Positions 1-8,684 of a stretch of 64,000 nucleotides of DNA are shown here, in pieces. Position 1 is the first letter of the stretch; each line of letters opens with the position of its first letter. Position numbers and translations under genes: made by a program. Origin of the DNA: Streptomyces xylophagus (lineage in GTDB: Bacteria > Actinomycetota > Actinomycetes > Streptomycetales > Streptomycetaceae); the NCBI RefSeq assembly GCF_000716435.1, contig NZ_JNWO01000012.1:1-64000 (forward strand). Direction: 5' to 3'. Below the pieces are notes generated by a model that was not told the DNA's origin, ran no database searches, and worked only from the letters and a program-made list of their open reading frames with translations.

Positions 1-785
1 CCGCCCGCCTGCCCCGCCCCGCCGCCCCGTCGCCCGGCGCCGAACTCCCGGGCCCCGCCCAGCCGTTCACCTCACGCCGCACCCAACGCGACCACCGCCG
101 CCGTATCGGACTGATCGCCGCCACGGCCGTAGTGGTCGTAGGCGCGATCGTCGGGACGATCCTCGTGAACGGGAACCGCTCGTCCAACGACACGGCCACG
201 GGCTCGGCGTCGAAGGCATCCAGCAGCCCATCGGCGTCCACCACCGCATCGGCGACTCACACCGAACCGTCGAGCCCTTCCACCTCTTCCCCGTCCCCGT
301 CCTCGTCCCTCTCCCCCTCCTCCCCGTCCCCCACAGTCGAGGGCACCTCCCGCCCCCGGAGCCTGCCCCCGGGCACGCATCAGGAGGCGGGTGGGTTCGC
401 GTGGGCGACGCCGGCCGGCTGGCGGCGGGATCTGAAGACGGGGGCCGAGGTGCACTACACGTCCTCGGACGGCACGCAGGAACTGGTCGGCAAGTCGTCG
501 CTCGCCCGGGGCGACCTGATGGAGACCTGGGAGGCCTCGGAGCGGGGCGCGCGGAAGGGGCAGGACTACCGGAAGATCCGGCTCGACAGGACGACGTTCC
601 GCGGCTACCCGGCGGTGGTCTGGGAGTACACGTTCACGCTCAAGGGCGTTCCCTGGCACGCCCGGCTGCTCGGCTTCGACGAGGACGGGAAGTCGTACCA
701 GATCAACACCTGGTACCAGCCGGACGTGGAGACCCGGGCCCTGAAGACCTACGACAAGGTCAAGAACAGCTTCGTGGTGCTGTGA
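1..785 (+). CDS. C-terminal part of a single-span membrane protein, possibly a Ser/Thr kinase tail (5' end outside window)
   Basis: The reading frame is open from the left edge (first full codon at base 3), so this is the 3' part of a longer gene. A basic stretch (RRR) at about base 105 precedes a hydrophobic segment rich in Ala, Val and Ile, clearly a membrane span. A Ser/Thr/Pro linker of about 70 residues follows, then a compact domain of about 130 residues with many Trp and Tyr (for example GFAWATPAGW and YPAVVWEYTF). This layout of basic cytosolic side, one span, disordered linker and extracellular domain is common at the end of Streptomyces Ser/Thr kinases and related anchored proteins. 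The kinase part is not in view, so the class is an inference. The gene ends 6 bases before the convergent permease. Confidence 0.6.
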   Translation, partial: ARLPRPAAPSPGAELPGPAQPFTSRRTQRDHRRRIGLIAATAVVVVGAIVGTILVNGNRSSNDTATGSASKASSSPSASTTASATHTEPSSPSTSSPSPSSSLSPSSPSPTVEGTSRPRSLPPGTHQEAGGFAWATPAGWRRDLKTGAEVHYTSSDGTQELVGKSSLARGDLMETWEASERGARKGQDYRKIRLDRTTFRGYPAVVWEYTFTLKGVPWHARLLGFDEDGKSYQINTWYQPDVETRALKTYDKVKNSFVVL

Positions 786-791
786 ACACCC

Positions 792-2258
792 TTAGCCCAC
801 AGACACCTTGTCCGTGTCCGTGTCCGTGTCGGCGACCGCGGTCGCGACCGCCTTCCCGCCCCGCACCCGCTCCTTGACCACGGCGACCGCCAGCACGCCC
901 GCCGCGACCGCCAACGACAGCAGAACGGTCGTACGGCCGCTGCTCTCGCCCTCGGTGTCCGTGAGCATGTAGCCGAGGACGAACACGATCAGGGCGATCG
1001 TCGCCCAGGTCAGATACGGGTACAGCCACATCTTCACGACAAGCTTCTCGGGCGACTCGCGCTCGATGATCCGCCGCATGCGCAGCTGCGACGCGCAGAT
1101 CACCAGCCACACGAACAGGGCCACCGCACCTGAGGAGTTGACGAGGAAGAGGAAGACGGTGTCAGGGAAGGCGTAGTTGAAGAAGACCGCTACGAACCCG
1201 AAGACGACCGACGCGATGATCGCCGCCATCGGTACGCCACGGGAGGTCGTCCGGGCGAACGCCTTCGGCGCGTCACCGCGTCCGCCGAGCGAGAAGGCCA
1301 TGCGGGAGGCCGTGTAGAGGCCGGAGTTGAGGCAGGACAGCACCGAGGTCAGCACGATGAAGTTCATGATCTGCCCGGCGTGCGCGATGCCGAGGGAGTC
1401 GAGGGCGGCCACGTAGGAGCCCTGTTCCTTGATCGACGGGTCGTTCCAGGGGAGCAGGCAGACGACGACGAGGATCGAGCCGAGGTAGAAGACGCCGATG
1501 CGCCAGATGATGCTGTTGGTCGACTTGGTGACCGCGCGCTGCGGGTCCTCGGACTCGCCGGCGGCCAGGGTCGCGATCTCGCTGCCCATGAAGGAGAAGA
1601 CGACCAGCAGGACGCCGGTGAGGATCGCGCCGGGGCCGTTCGGCAGGAAACCGCCGTGGTCGGTGAGGTTGCCGAGCCCGGCCTTGTCGGTGTGGGCGCC
1701 GGGCAGCACGCCGAAGACCGCAAGCGCGCCGACGACGATGAACGCGCCGATCGCCACGACCTTGATCCCGGCGAACCAGAACTCGAACTCGCCGTAGGAA
1801 CCGACCGATACGAGGTTCGTGGCGGTCAGCACCACCATCACGATCAGGGCCCAGCCCCACTGCGGTACGGCGGGGATCCACCCTTCGAGGATCTTGGCGC
1901 CGGCGGTCGCCTCGACGGCGAGCACGACGACCCAGAAGAACCAGTACAGCCAGCCGATCGAGAAACCGGCCCAGCGGCCGAGCGCGCGGTCGGCGTGCGC
2001 GGAGAACGAGCCGGACGTGGGGTTCGCGGCCGACATCTCGCCAAGCATGCGCATCACCAGCACCACGAGCGTGCCGACGAGCGCGTAGGAGAGCAGGATG
2101 CCGGGTCCCGCGGTCGCGATACCGGAGCTGGAACCGACGAACAGGCCGGCGCCGATGACGCCGCCGATCGCGATCATCGACAGATGTCGGTTCTTGAGTC
2201 CTGCCTGGAGGCCGGAGCCTTCAGTCATGCCGGAGCCATCAGTCATGGGGGCAGTCAT
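792..2258 (-). CDS. Amino-acid permease, APC superfamily (GABA/aromatic amino acid type)
   Basis: A 488-residue protein of normal APC-family length with about twelve hydrophobic segments. The first span carries the substrate-loop signature of the family (IAIGGVIGAGLFVGSSSGIA), and the consensus region GESEDPQRAVTKSTNSIIWRI lies after span six. It should import an amino acid or GABA with protons across the cell membrane; the exact substrate cannot be read from sequence. Three in-frame ATG codons lie within the first eleven residues. The outermost (2258) is kept because an AAAGGAA ribosome-site-like run lies about 9 bases upstream of it. The gene converges with the partial gene at the left edge and diverges from rpiB. 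Confidence 0.88.
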   Translation of the reverse strand: MTAPMTDGSGMTEGSGLQAGLKNRHLSMIAIGGVIGAGLFVGSSSGIATAGPGILLSYALVGTLVVLVMRMLGEMSAANPTSGSFSAHADRALGRWAGFSIGWLYWFFWVVVLAVEATAGAKILEGWIPAVPQWGWALIVMVVLTATNLVSVGSYGEFEFWFAGIKVVAIGAFIVVGALAVFGVLPGAHTDKAGLGNLTDHGGFLPNGPGAILTGVLLVVFSFMGSEIATLAAGESEDPQRAVTKSTNSIIWRIGVFYLGSILVVVCLLPWNDPSIKEQGSYVAALDSLGIAHAGQIMNFIVLTSVLSCLNSGLYTASRMAFSLGGRGDAPKAFARTTSRGVPMAAIIASVVFGFVAVFFNYAFPDTVFLFLVNSSGAVALFVWLVICASQLRMRRIIERESPEKLVVKMWLYPYLTWATIALIVFVLGYMLTDTEGESSGRTTVLLSLAVAAGVLAVAVVKERVRGGKAVATAVADTDTDTDKVSVG

Positions 2259-2262
2259 GGGG

Positions 2263-2354
2263 GGAATTCCTTTACGCCGGTTGGGATGCCGGTGGGGGGT
2301 GCCCGTACGAGCGGCGTACGGGTCGGTCCAGTGAATCGGAGGTAAAGGAATTCC
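2263..2354. repeat. 13-bp perfect inverted repeat upstream of the permease
   Basis: ggaattcctttac (2263-2275) recurs as its exact reverse complement gtaaaggaattcc (2342-2354), with 66 bases between the arms. Each arm contains the 8-bp palindrome ggaattcc. The inner arm overlaps the permease ribosome site and ends 5 bases before its ATG. The outer arm lies in the shared upstream region with rpiB. An operator pair or a long stem in the permease leader are both possible. Confidence 0.6.
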
Positions 2355-2473
2355 TGAACCTCTGAATCCAGATCGTTACTTGAGGTTTCCTTGAGGTTCG
2401 GAGGCGTTGCCTGTATTTAACGAGGTCGGGACCCGGAGCTGCCTCCCGGAAACAGCCGTGTCACACTCGACGC

Positions 2474-2959
2474 ATGCGCGTGTATCTCGGCTCCGACCAT
2501 GCGGGCTTCGAACTCAAGAACCACCTCGTCGAGTGGCTCAAGGAGGCGGGCCATGAGCCCGTCGACTGCGGGCCCCACATCTTCGACGCCCAGGACGACT
2601 ACCCGCCCTTCTGCCTCCGCGCCGCCGAGCGCACGGCCGCCGACCCCGAGGCCCTCGGCATCGTCATCGGCGGCTCCGGCAACGGCGAGCAGATCGCGGC
2701 GAACAAGGTCAAGGGCGTACGGGCGGCCCTCGCCTGGAGCGAGGAGACCGCGTCGCTCGGCCGGCAGCACAACAACGCGAACGTCGTCGCGGTCGGGGCG
2801 CGGATGCACACGCAGGACGAGGCGACGAAGTTCGTCGAGACGTTTCTGGCGACGCCGTTCTCCGAGGACCCGCGGCACATCCGTCGCATCGACATGCTGA
2901 CGGAGTACGAGACGACGGGCGACCTGCCGGAGATCCCGGCGCATCACCCGCAGCAGTAG
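2474..2959 (+). CDS. rpiB: Ribose-5-phosphate isomerase B
   Basis: Interconverts ribose-5-phosphate and ribulose-5-phosphate in the non-oxidative pentose phosphate pathway (RpiB/LacAB family). The protein has 161 residues, the usual length. It begins MRVYLGSDHAGFELK, the family start, with the substrate-binding DHAG. The loop IGGSGNGEQIAANK in mid-protein contains the conserved glycines. Actinobacterial RpiB has Glu rather than Cys as catalytic base in this region, and the Glu of NGEQ fits. The N(A)NVVAVGAR segment is also typical. A strong terminator hairpin follows at 2995-3026, so it is probably a single-gene unit. Confidence 0.93.
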   Translation: MRVYLGSDHAGFELKNHLVEWLKEAGHEPVDCGPHIFDAQDDYPPFCLRAAERTAADPEALGIVIGGSGNGEQIAANKVKGVRAALAWSEETASLGRQHNNANVVAVGARMHTQDEATKFVETFLATPFSEDPRHIRRIDMLTEYETTGDLPEIPAHHPQQ

Positions 2960-2994
2960 CGGGGTCCGGGGCGGAGCCCCGAGGTCTTTGGAGC

Positions 2995-3026
2995 GCCCAC
3001 CCGTCAACTGACCTCGACGGGTGGGC
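2995..3026 (+). terminator. Hairpin between rpiB and the glycosylase gene
   Basis: gcccacccgtc (2995-3005) pairs perfectly with gacgggtgggc (3016-3026) around a 10-base loop. Streptomyces terminators often lack a T run. It is preceded by a GC-rich ggggc-gga-gcccc stem at about 2968-2981, typical of Streptomyces intergenic DNA. Confidence 0.7.
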
Positions 3027-3049
3027 GGGTGGGAAAGGAAGTTCGTCAG

Positions 3050-3865
3050 GTGCCAGAAGGGCACACGATTCACCGACTTGCACTGGACTACGGCAGTCAC
3101 TTCGCCGACCGAGCCGTACAAGTCACGAGTCCCCAGGGCAAGTTCAGCGACGCCGCCGCACTACTGCACGGTACGGAACTCACCCGCACCGAAGCCCACG
3201 GCAAGCACCTGTTCCTCGGTTTCCGGGATGCCGACTGGATCCACATCCACCTCGGCCTCTTCGGCAAGGTGAACTTCGGCGGAGCCCCCGCACCCCCGCC
3301 CACGGACACCGTCCGCCTGCGCCTCGCGAACGACACGTCGTACGTCGATCTCCGCGGCCCCACGACCTGCGCCCTGATCACGGACACCGAGAAGCAGGCG
3401 ATACACGACCGCCTCGGCCCCGACCCGCTGCGCCCGCCGCAGGACACGGACCCGGGCGCCGCGTACCGCCGTATCTCCCGCAGCCGTACGACGATCGCCG
3501 CACTCCTCATGGACCAGAAGGTCATCGCGGGCGTCGGCAACGTCTACCGCGCCGAGGTCCTCTTCCGGCACGGCATCGACCCGTACCGCGCGGGCAAGGA
3601 CATCACCCTCGCGGAGTGGGACGCGATCTGGGCCGACCTCGTCGAGCTGATGCGCGAGGGCGTCCGCAACAACCGCATCGACACCGTCCGCCCCGAACAC
3701 ACCCCCGAGGTGATGGGCCGCCCGCCGCGCGTCGACGACCACGGCGGCGAGGTCTACGTCTACCGCCGGGCGAACCGGCCCTGCCACATCTGTGGCGGCG
3801 AGATCCGCACCGCCGACCTCGCCGCCCGCAACCTGTTCTGGTGCCCCAACTGCCAGAAGCGGTAG
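3050..3865 (+). CDS. Fpg/Nei family DNA glycosylase (endonuclease VIII type)
   Basis: Removes oxidised bases and cuts the abasic site in base-excision repair. The start is placed at GTG 3050 because a GAAAGGAAG ribosome site ends 8 bases upstream and because the mature protein must begin Pro-Glu. Reading from here gives MPEGHTIHRLA, with the catalytic N-terminal Pro (after Met removal) and Glu next to it. Lys in GKHLF at about residue 52 fits the conserved active-site Lys. The helix-two-turn-helix motif is GVGNVYRAEVLF. A C-terminal zinc finger is present (CHICGG ... FWCPNCQKR). Length of 271 residues is normal. The TIHR start resembles actinobacterial Nei2-type enzymes more than Fpg/MutM. 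Confidence 0.9.
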   Translation: MPEGHTIHRLALDYGSHFADRAVQVTSPQGKFSDAAALLHGTELTRTEAHGKHLFLGFRDADWIHIHLGLFGKVNFGGAPAPPPTDTVRLRLANDTSYVDLRGPTTCALITDTEKQAIHDRLGPDPLRPPQDTDPGAAYRRISRSRTTIAALLMDQKVIAGVGNVYRAEVLFRHGIDPYRAGKDITLAEWDAIWADLVELMREGVRNNRIDTVRPEHTPEVMGRPPRVDDHGGEVYVYRRANRPCHICGGEIRTADLAARNLFWCPNCQKR

Positions 3866-3881
3866 GGCTGTTACGGATGTT

Positions 3882-5141
3882 CTAGAACCCGTGCGGCAGC
3901 CACGGCGCGACCGTCGAACCGAACGCCGGCGAGACCTCCGCCAGCGCCCCCGCCCGCAGCTCCCGCACCCGCCCGGCACCCGCGAGCGACGCGAGGGACA
4001 CCCCGCCGAGATACGCGGCCCCCAACTCCCGTACGGACAGCGCGAGATCGGCCGGTTCCTCGGTCCGCTTGCAGGACGCGCCCTTCGCGTCGCCGGTGAG
4101 CCGCCAACGCCCCTCGTTCCAGGGGCAGAAGACGTCCTCGACCTCGAACACGACGTCCACGGGCGTCTGGTAGGTCCGTGCCTCCAGCGCGGCACCCAGG
4201 TCCACCAGCCGTACGTGCAGCGAGTCGTGCTGCCGGACGGCGCACCGGCGGATGTCGGAGACGAGATGCTGCCAGGCGTCGTCGACGGGCCGGCTGTGCA
4301 GCGCCACCTTCCCCGTCAGGTCGATGTCACAGAGGTACCGCCACAGCGCCGCGTACGACGCCGGGTCCAACGCCTCCAGATCACGCAGCCGTACGGTCCC
4401 CTTGGGGCCCTGGCCGTCCCACTCGGGCTTGACGAAGTACCGCGTGTAGCCGACGACTTCACCGTCCCGCTCCGCGACCACGCACTGCAGCGGCGACGAG
4501 CCCTTGCGCTCGCTCTCCGGGTCCAGCAGCGGCAGATCCTCCCACCCGGGCCGCCGCGCCAGCATGCCCGGCCGCCCGGCCACCAGCCGCGCGTACACCG
4601 CCTCGCACTGGTCGCGCACGGCGCCGGGTTCGACGAAGCGCAGCCGTACGTCGTCCGTGCCCGGCGGCACCGAGAGCCGTACCCGGGTGGTGTCGATCTC
4701 GGCCATCGTCTTCATCGTCGCGATGCCGTACCCGAACCGGCCGTAGATCACCGGCTCGGAGGCCGTCAGCACGGCGAGCGGCTCGCCCCAGGACCGTACG
4801 TCGTCCAACTGCCGCCGCATCATCGACGTGAGGATGCCCCGCCGCCGGTGGGTGGCGGCCACACTGACCATGGTGACGCCCGCGGTGGGCACGGAGGCGC
4901 CGCCGGGCACGGTGAGCCGGAAGCTGAACGCGCCCGCGGTCCCCACGCACGCGTCGCCGTCCCAGACGCCGAGGGAGCGGTCGAACTCGGTGAGCCGGGA
5001 CCACAGCTCACGCTCCTCGGGCGGCTCGTGGAGTCCACCGAAGGCCGTGACCAGGTTGTCGTACCAGGTGTTCCACTCGTCCTGGCGCAGTACCCGCAGC
5101 TCGGTCCGCTCCGCACGCGTGTTGCTCGCATCTGTCCCCAT
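3882..5141 (-). CDS. Eis-like GNAT N-acetyltransferase
   Basis: A 419-residue protein of the Eis family (enhanced intracellular survival), which in mycobacteria acetylates aminoglycosides and Lys side chains. The N-terminal GNAT domain holds the acetyl-CoA motif MVSVAATHRRRGILTSMM at about residues 90-108, followed by FGYGIA at about 136, a family signature. A second GNAT-like domain and a C-terminal SCP2-like domain follow. The chain ends in Phe (LPHGF); in Eis the C-terminal Phe carboxylate acts as catalytic base. The substrate is unknown. Convergent with the glycosylase (16-base gap) and divergent from the phosphatase gene. Confidence 0.87.
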   Translation of the reverse strand: MGTDASNTRAERTELRVLRQDEWNTWYDNLVTAFGGLHEPPEERELWSRLTEFDRSLGVWDGDACVGTAGAFSFRLTVPGGASVPTAGVTMVSVAATHRRRGILTSMMRRQLDDVRSWGEPLAVLTASEPVIYGRFGYGIATMKTMAEIDTTRVRLSVPPGTDDVRLRFVEPGAVRDQCEAVYARLVAGRPGMLARRPGWEDLPLLDPESERKGSSPLQCVVAERDGEVVGYTRYFVKPEWDGQGPKGTVRLRDLEALDPASYAALWRYLCDIDLTGKVALHSRPVDDAWQHLVSDIRRCAVRQHDSLHVRLVDLGAALEARTYQTPVDVVFEVEDVFCPWNEGRWRLTGDAKGASCKRTEEPADLALSVRELGAAYLGGVSLASLAGAGRVRELRAGALAEVSPAFGSTVAPWLPHGF

Positions 5142-5303
5142 GGACCATGCCTACCAGCGCATTGCGGGACGGGCCAGGGAATTTCCGCTCGGCGCCCGCA
5201 CAGCGGCCTCCGGTGAAGTTCACTGTGAAGTTGAACCTCGCAGGGGGGACAAGTGGGACCTCCCGTGCCAAGCGGCTGGTCGGATGGATAGGGTCCCGAA
5301 CTA

Positions 5304-6491
5304 ATGGCAGCAGGACGAGAGCGGCGCGCGGAGGCCGACACGTTCACGGCCCGGTTGAAGAAGCTGGTTCACCGGGTCCGCACCGGCCTGCGCAGAAGTG
5401 CCGTCGACTACTTCCGCGGCGACGGCTCGGACTGGGTCGCGCTGGCCGGGCTGCTGATCACGATCCCGGTGATCGTGGCGATGACCCTGGCCAACGCGGT
5501 GTGGTTCTCACCGTCCGCGCTGGTCCTGCCGATCGTCGCGGGCGGCCTGCTGCTGCGGCCCGCGAGCCTGCTCGGCCTGTACGCGGCGGCGGCCACCGGC
5601 CTGATCGTCGAGTCGGTGAAGCTCGGCCCGTACACCGAGGGCCCGTCGCGGGTGACCCCGGGTGTCGTGCTCGTGGTGGCCGCGTGCGGTTTCTTCGGGC
5701 TGCTGATCGCGCAGTTCCGCAGCCGGGTGGGCGTGCCCTGGCGGCGCGGCGGCACCATGCTGTTCGACCTGCGCGAGCGCATCCGGGTACAGAGCAAGCT
5801 CCCGCAGCTGCCCCAGGGCTGGCACCGGGAGATGGCGCTGCGGCCGGCCGGCGGCCAGTCGTTCTCCGGCGACTTCGTCGTCGCGGCCCGGACGAACGGT
5901 GGTCGGACCATGGAGGTGGTCCTCACGGACGTCTCCGGCAAGGGCATGGACGCGGGCTCCCGCGCCCTGCTCCTGTCCGGCGCCTTCGGCGGCCTGCTGG
6001 GCTCCCTGCCCCCGCACGCCTTCCTCCCCGCAGCCAACGGCTATCTCCTCCGCCAGGACTGGGACGAGGGCTTCGCGACCTCCATCCACCTCGTCCTGGA
6101 CCTCGACTCCGGCGACTACGAACTCTTCTCCGCAGGCCACCCGCCGGGCCTCCAGCTCAGCGCGGGCAGCGGCCGCTGGGAGGAGAAGGCGGCGGAAGGG
6201 CCACTGCTGGGTGTGTACGACGGCGCCCAGTTCGACCCTGTGAAGGGATCGCTCCGGCCCGGAGACGTGTTGATGCTGTTCACAGACGGCCTGGTGGAGA
6301 CCTCCGACCGCGACATCGTCGAGGGCATCGACCGCCTCACCGGCGAGGCCGACCGCTATGTCGCCGGCGGCTTCCACGGCGCCGCCTGGCACCTCATCGA
6401 GGCAGTCGCCAAGGACGTCAACGACGACCGGGCTCTGCTGCTGGTCTGCCGGGAAGGACCCACGGCGGCGGCACAGGCGTCGGCGCGATGA
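5304..6491 (+). CDS. Membrane-anchored PP2C/SpoIIE-type phosphatase
   Basis: 395 residues. An N-terminal membrane region (about residues 45-150) has three or four hydrophobic segments. A SpoIIE-type PP2C Ser/Thr phosphatase domain follows from about residue 175. Visible PP2C elements are SGDFVVA (metal-binding Asp), VLTDVSGKGMDAG (second metal-binding Asp), SAGHPPGL, GPLLGV and FTDGLVETSD. Such proteins in Streptomyces usually dephosphorylate anti-sigma-factor antagonists. No sensory domain other than the membrane part is seen. Its last codons overlap the next start (ATGA), so translation is probably coupled to the HD protein. Confidence 0.87.
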   Translation: MAAGRERRAEADTFTARLKKLVHRVRTGLRRSAVDYFRGDGSDWVALAGLLITIPVIVAMTLANAVWFSPSALVLPIVAGGLLLRPASLLGLYAAAATGLIVESVKLGPYTEGPSRVTPGVVLVVAACGFFGLLIAQFRSRVGVPWRRGGTMLFDLRERIRVQSKLPQLPQGWHREMALRPAGGQSFSGDFVVAARTNGGRTMEVVLTDVSGKGMDAGSRALLLSGAFGGLLGSLPPHAFLPAANGYLLRQDWDEGFATSIHLVLDLDSGDYELFSAGHPPGLQLSAGSGRWEEKAAEGPLLGVYDGAQFDPVKGSLRPGDVLMLFTDGLVETSDRDIVEGIDRLTGEADRYVAGGFHGAAWHLIEAVAKDVNDDRALLLVCREGPTAAAQASAR

Positions 6492-6946
6492 CCACGCTCC
6501 TCACGCTCACCGAGGTCGAGACCCTCGCCCGTGCCGCCCACGACGGCCAGACCGACAAGGCGGGCCGCCCCTACGCCGAGCACCTCCAGGCCGTAGCGGA
6601 GGGGGTTCGCGCCCGGGGCGGGGACGCCGAGCAGATCGCGGCGGCCTGGCTGCACGACTCCGTGGAGGACGACGCACTCACCGAGCGCCGACTGAGCGAG
6701 GCCGCGCTGAGCCGTCGTACGAAGGACATCGTGCTCGCGGTCACCAAGCGGGCCGGGGAACCCCCGGAGGCGTACGCCGGGCGCATTCTCGCGACCCCCG
6801 GCGCGCTCCTCGTGAAGGAGGCGGACCTGGCGCACAACGCGGACCCGGCCCGCCTCGCGGTCCTCGACGAACCGACCCGCACCCGACTGACCGAGAAGTA
6901 CGCACGGATGCGCACACTTCTCGGCCTCACGGCCGGCCCTGACTAG
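6488..6946 (+). CDS. Small HD-domain phosphohydrolase, (p)ppGpp-hydrolase-like
   Basis: 152 residues. It matches the hydrolase half of RelA/SpoT-type enzymes and their short stand-alone forms. The metal-binding pattern is YAEHLQAVA (His), WLHDSVED (His-Asp) and later KEADLAHNAD (Asp). No synthetase, TGS or ACT domain is present. The start overlaps the phosphatase stop by 4 bases (ATGA), so the two are one operon. Known short RSH hydrolases degrade ppGpp; whether this one does is an inference. A nucleotide or other phosphate ester could be the substrate. Confidence 0.75.
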   Translation: MTTLLTLTEVETLARAAHDGQTDKAGRPYAEHLQAVAEGVRARGGDAEQIAAAWLHDSVEDDALTERRLSEAALSRRTKDIVLAVTKRAGEPPEAYAGRILATPGALLVKEADLAHNADPARLAVLDEPTRTRLTEKYARMRTLLGLTAGPD

Positions 6947-6962
6947 TAGTGCTTCGTCAGGT

Positions 6963-8084
6963 CTAGGCGCTGACCTTCTCCCGTACGACGTGTTGCTCGA
7001 ACTGCCCGCGGTCGCGGGCCAGTTCGGCCGCGTCGCGCCTGAACGCCCACTCCATGTCCGGTTCGATCGCGAAGCGGAACACCCGTCGTACGGGCGGGGT
7101 GCACAGCAGCGTGACGGCGGTGGCCGCGAGGCCGGTCACCAGGAGCACGCCGTACGGCCGGTGCAGCCAGGCGTGGTGGAACAGGCCCGCGTAACCGGCG
7201 CCCTTGACCAGGAAACCGTGCAGCAGATAGCCGTACAGGGTGCCCGCGCCGAGCGCCGTGAACCAGGTCCTCCGGCTCGGCACCCAGGAGTAGAAGCCGG
7301 CGGTCAGCAGCAGCGAGCAGGCGAACATCAGGAGCGTCATCACCGGCCCGGCCCACCAGGGAGCGCCGAACTCCTGCGCGGAGTCGTGGTGGTAGACCCA
7401 ACTCGCGTTCATCCGCGGCACCGCCCACCAGCCGAACACCGCGGCCCCCGCGAACAACGGCACCGACAGCACACGCACCTCACGCCGCCGCACCCACTGG
7501 AAGTGCTCGGGCTTCAGGACCAGACCGAGCACGAAGTACGGCAGGAACTGCGCCAGCCGCTGCAGATCGAAGTCGTCGGTCATGTCCGGGGTGCAGGACG
7601 CGAGCATGGCGAGCCCGAGGGCGATCGGCAGCGGGTGCCGGACCAGTTTCCAGATCGGGGTGGTCAGCCGCCAGAGGAACAACGCGCAGAGGAACCAGGT
7701 GAGATATAGCGGGTCGAGGAGGGTGATCCGCTGGTGCGGGTCGTCGTTGCCGTAGCGGCTGAAGAGCGAGTACGCGATCTCGAAGACGATGTACGGCACC
7801 AGGACGCCGGTGAGGAGCCGCTTCAGTCGGGCCGGGCCGAGGTCGAAACTCCGGGAGAAGTAGCCGGAGATGATGATGAAGGCCGGCATGTGGAAGCTGT
7901 ACACGACCAGATACAGGCCCTGCAGCACTCTGCTGTCGCCCTTGAGGGGCTCCCAGGAGTGCCCGATGGCGACCAGCAGGATCGCCAGGTACTTCGCGTT
8001 GTCGAAGAACGCGTCGCGCGGTTTGGTGTGTTCGTTCTGTTTGCTCTGTTCGTTCTGGCCCGAGGGCGTGGCAGCGTGGAACAT
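6963..8084 (-). CDS. Membrane acyltransferase, acyltransferase-3 family
   Basis: A ten-span membrane protein of 373 residues from this start. The acyltransferase-3 hallmark is RDAFFDNAKYLAILLVAIGHS (residues about 22-42) with the catalytic His in GHS. SFHMPAFIIISGYF follows in span 2-3. These enzymes O-acylate surface sugars, glycolipids or antibiotics. I place the start at ATG 8084, because a -10-like TAGGGT lies 7 bases upstream, which suggests a leaderless message. An upstream ATG at 8126 would add 14 residues but has no ribosome site. The N-terminus has a small Asn/Glu/Gln repeat (NEQSKQNE). Convergent with the HD gene. Confidence 0.85.
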   Translation of the reverse strand: MFHAATPSGQNEQSKQNEHTKPRDAFFDNAKYLAILLVAIGHSWEPLKGDSRVLQGLYLVVYSFHMPAFIIISGYFSRSFDLGPARLKRLLTGVLVPYIVFEIAYSLFSRYGNDDPHQRITLLDPLYLTWFLCALFLWRLTTPIWKLVRHPLPIALGLAMLASCTPDMTDDFDLQRLAQFLPYFVLGLVLKPEHFQWVRRREVRVLSVPLFAGAAVFGWWAVPRMNASWVYHHDSAQEFGAPWWAGPVMTLLMFACSLLLTAGFYSWVPSRRTWFTALGAGTLYGYLLHGFLVKGAGYAGLFHHAWLHRPYGVLLVTGLAATAVTLLCTPPVRRVFRFAIEPDMEWAFRRDAAELARDRGQFEQHVVREKVSA

Positions 8085-8389
8085 TTGAGGCACCCTAGCG
8101 TTGCCTGTGGGAATCGGTGAAACCATCGAGCGCGCGTCCGAAATATGCGCACGATGTCATGATTCATCCCGATCAAAAGGCGCAAAACGCCATGCCGGGA
8201 ACGCCCGTTCGTATGCTCGTGCCAACAATTCGAACCGATTGCGAACGCATCTCTTTCGAACCTTTGGGACCAACGATGCGTCACCCGCCGCATACGTGGG
8301 CCGCGTTGGTGGCACGATGGTTCTGGCGGGGGTGCGCGCGGTGGCGCCCCCGGGCCGGGAGAGCGGACCGACCGAGGGTGTGATCAGTT
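8085..8389. other. Intergenic region upstream of two divergent genes
   Basis: No convincing gene is seen. The region is lower in GC than its surroundings, and ttcgaacc occurs twice in it (about 8228 and 8258) around a ttgcgaacg word, which could be regulatory. The right part (8330-8385) is GC-rich leader for the 64-residue protein gene. Confidence 0.4.
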
Positions 8390-8584
8390 GTGGCCATTTC
8401 ACTGTCTGTGGTGCTGCTGTTGGCGATCATCCTGGTGGTGTTGATCCGAGGGGGATCGATCAAGGCGGGCCCAGCCATAGTCGCCATCCTCTTCGGCTTC
8501 TTCCTCGCCTCGACCGGCATGGCACCGTCCATCAACCGGTTCCTGAACTCGATAGCCGAGACGATCAACTCGATCAGCTTCTGA
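8390..8584 (+). CDS. Small conserved-looking membrane protein, 64 residues
   Basis: Unknown function. The sequence has two hydrophobic helices: a start helix (MAISLSVVLLLAIILVVLIR) and a second (GPAIVAILFGFFLAS) joined by a short loop with RGGS. It ends in an amphipathic tail (NRFLNSIAETINSISF). The GTG start follows a short leader; no clear ribosome site is seen. Its spacing before the tRNA pair, its good codon use and a terminator 52 bases after the stop support a real gene. It may be a holin-like or membrane-associated accessory peptide, but nothing in the context assigns a role. Confidence 0.7.
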   Translation: MAISLSVVLLLAIILVVLIRGGSIKAGPAIVAILFGFFLASTGMAPSINRFLNSIAETINSISF

Positions 8585-8636
8585 GTCGGGACCGGGTCCG
8601 GGTCCGGGTCGGGACCGGGAAAGCCCCCGGGAACGA

Positions 8637-8679
8637 CTCAGGGCCAGGTCGAGGAACGATCCTCTGGCCTGGCCCTGAG
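8637..8679. terminator. Bidirectional terminator hairpin
   Basis: ctcagggccagg (8637-8648) pairs with cctggccctgag (8668-8679), a 12-bp perfect stem with further pairing of agga and tcct inside. It sits between the 64-residue protein gene and the end of the opposite-strand tRNA-Gly, so it can serve both. Confidence 0.75.
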
Positions 8680-8684
8680 ATGTG

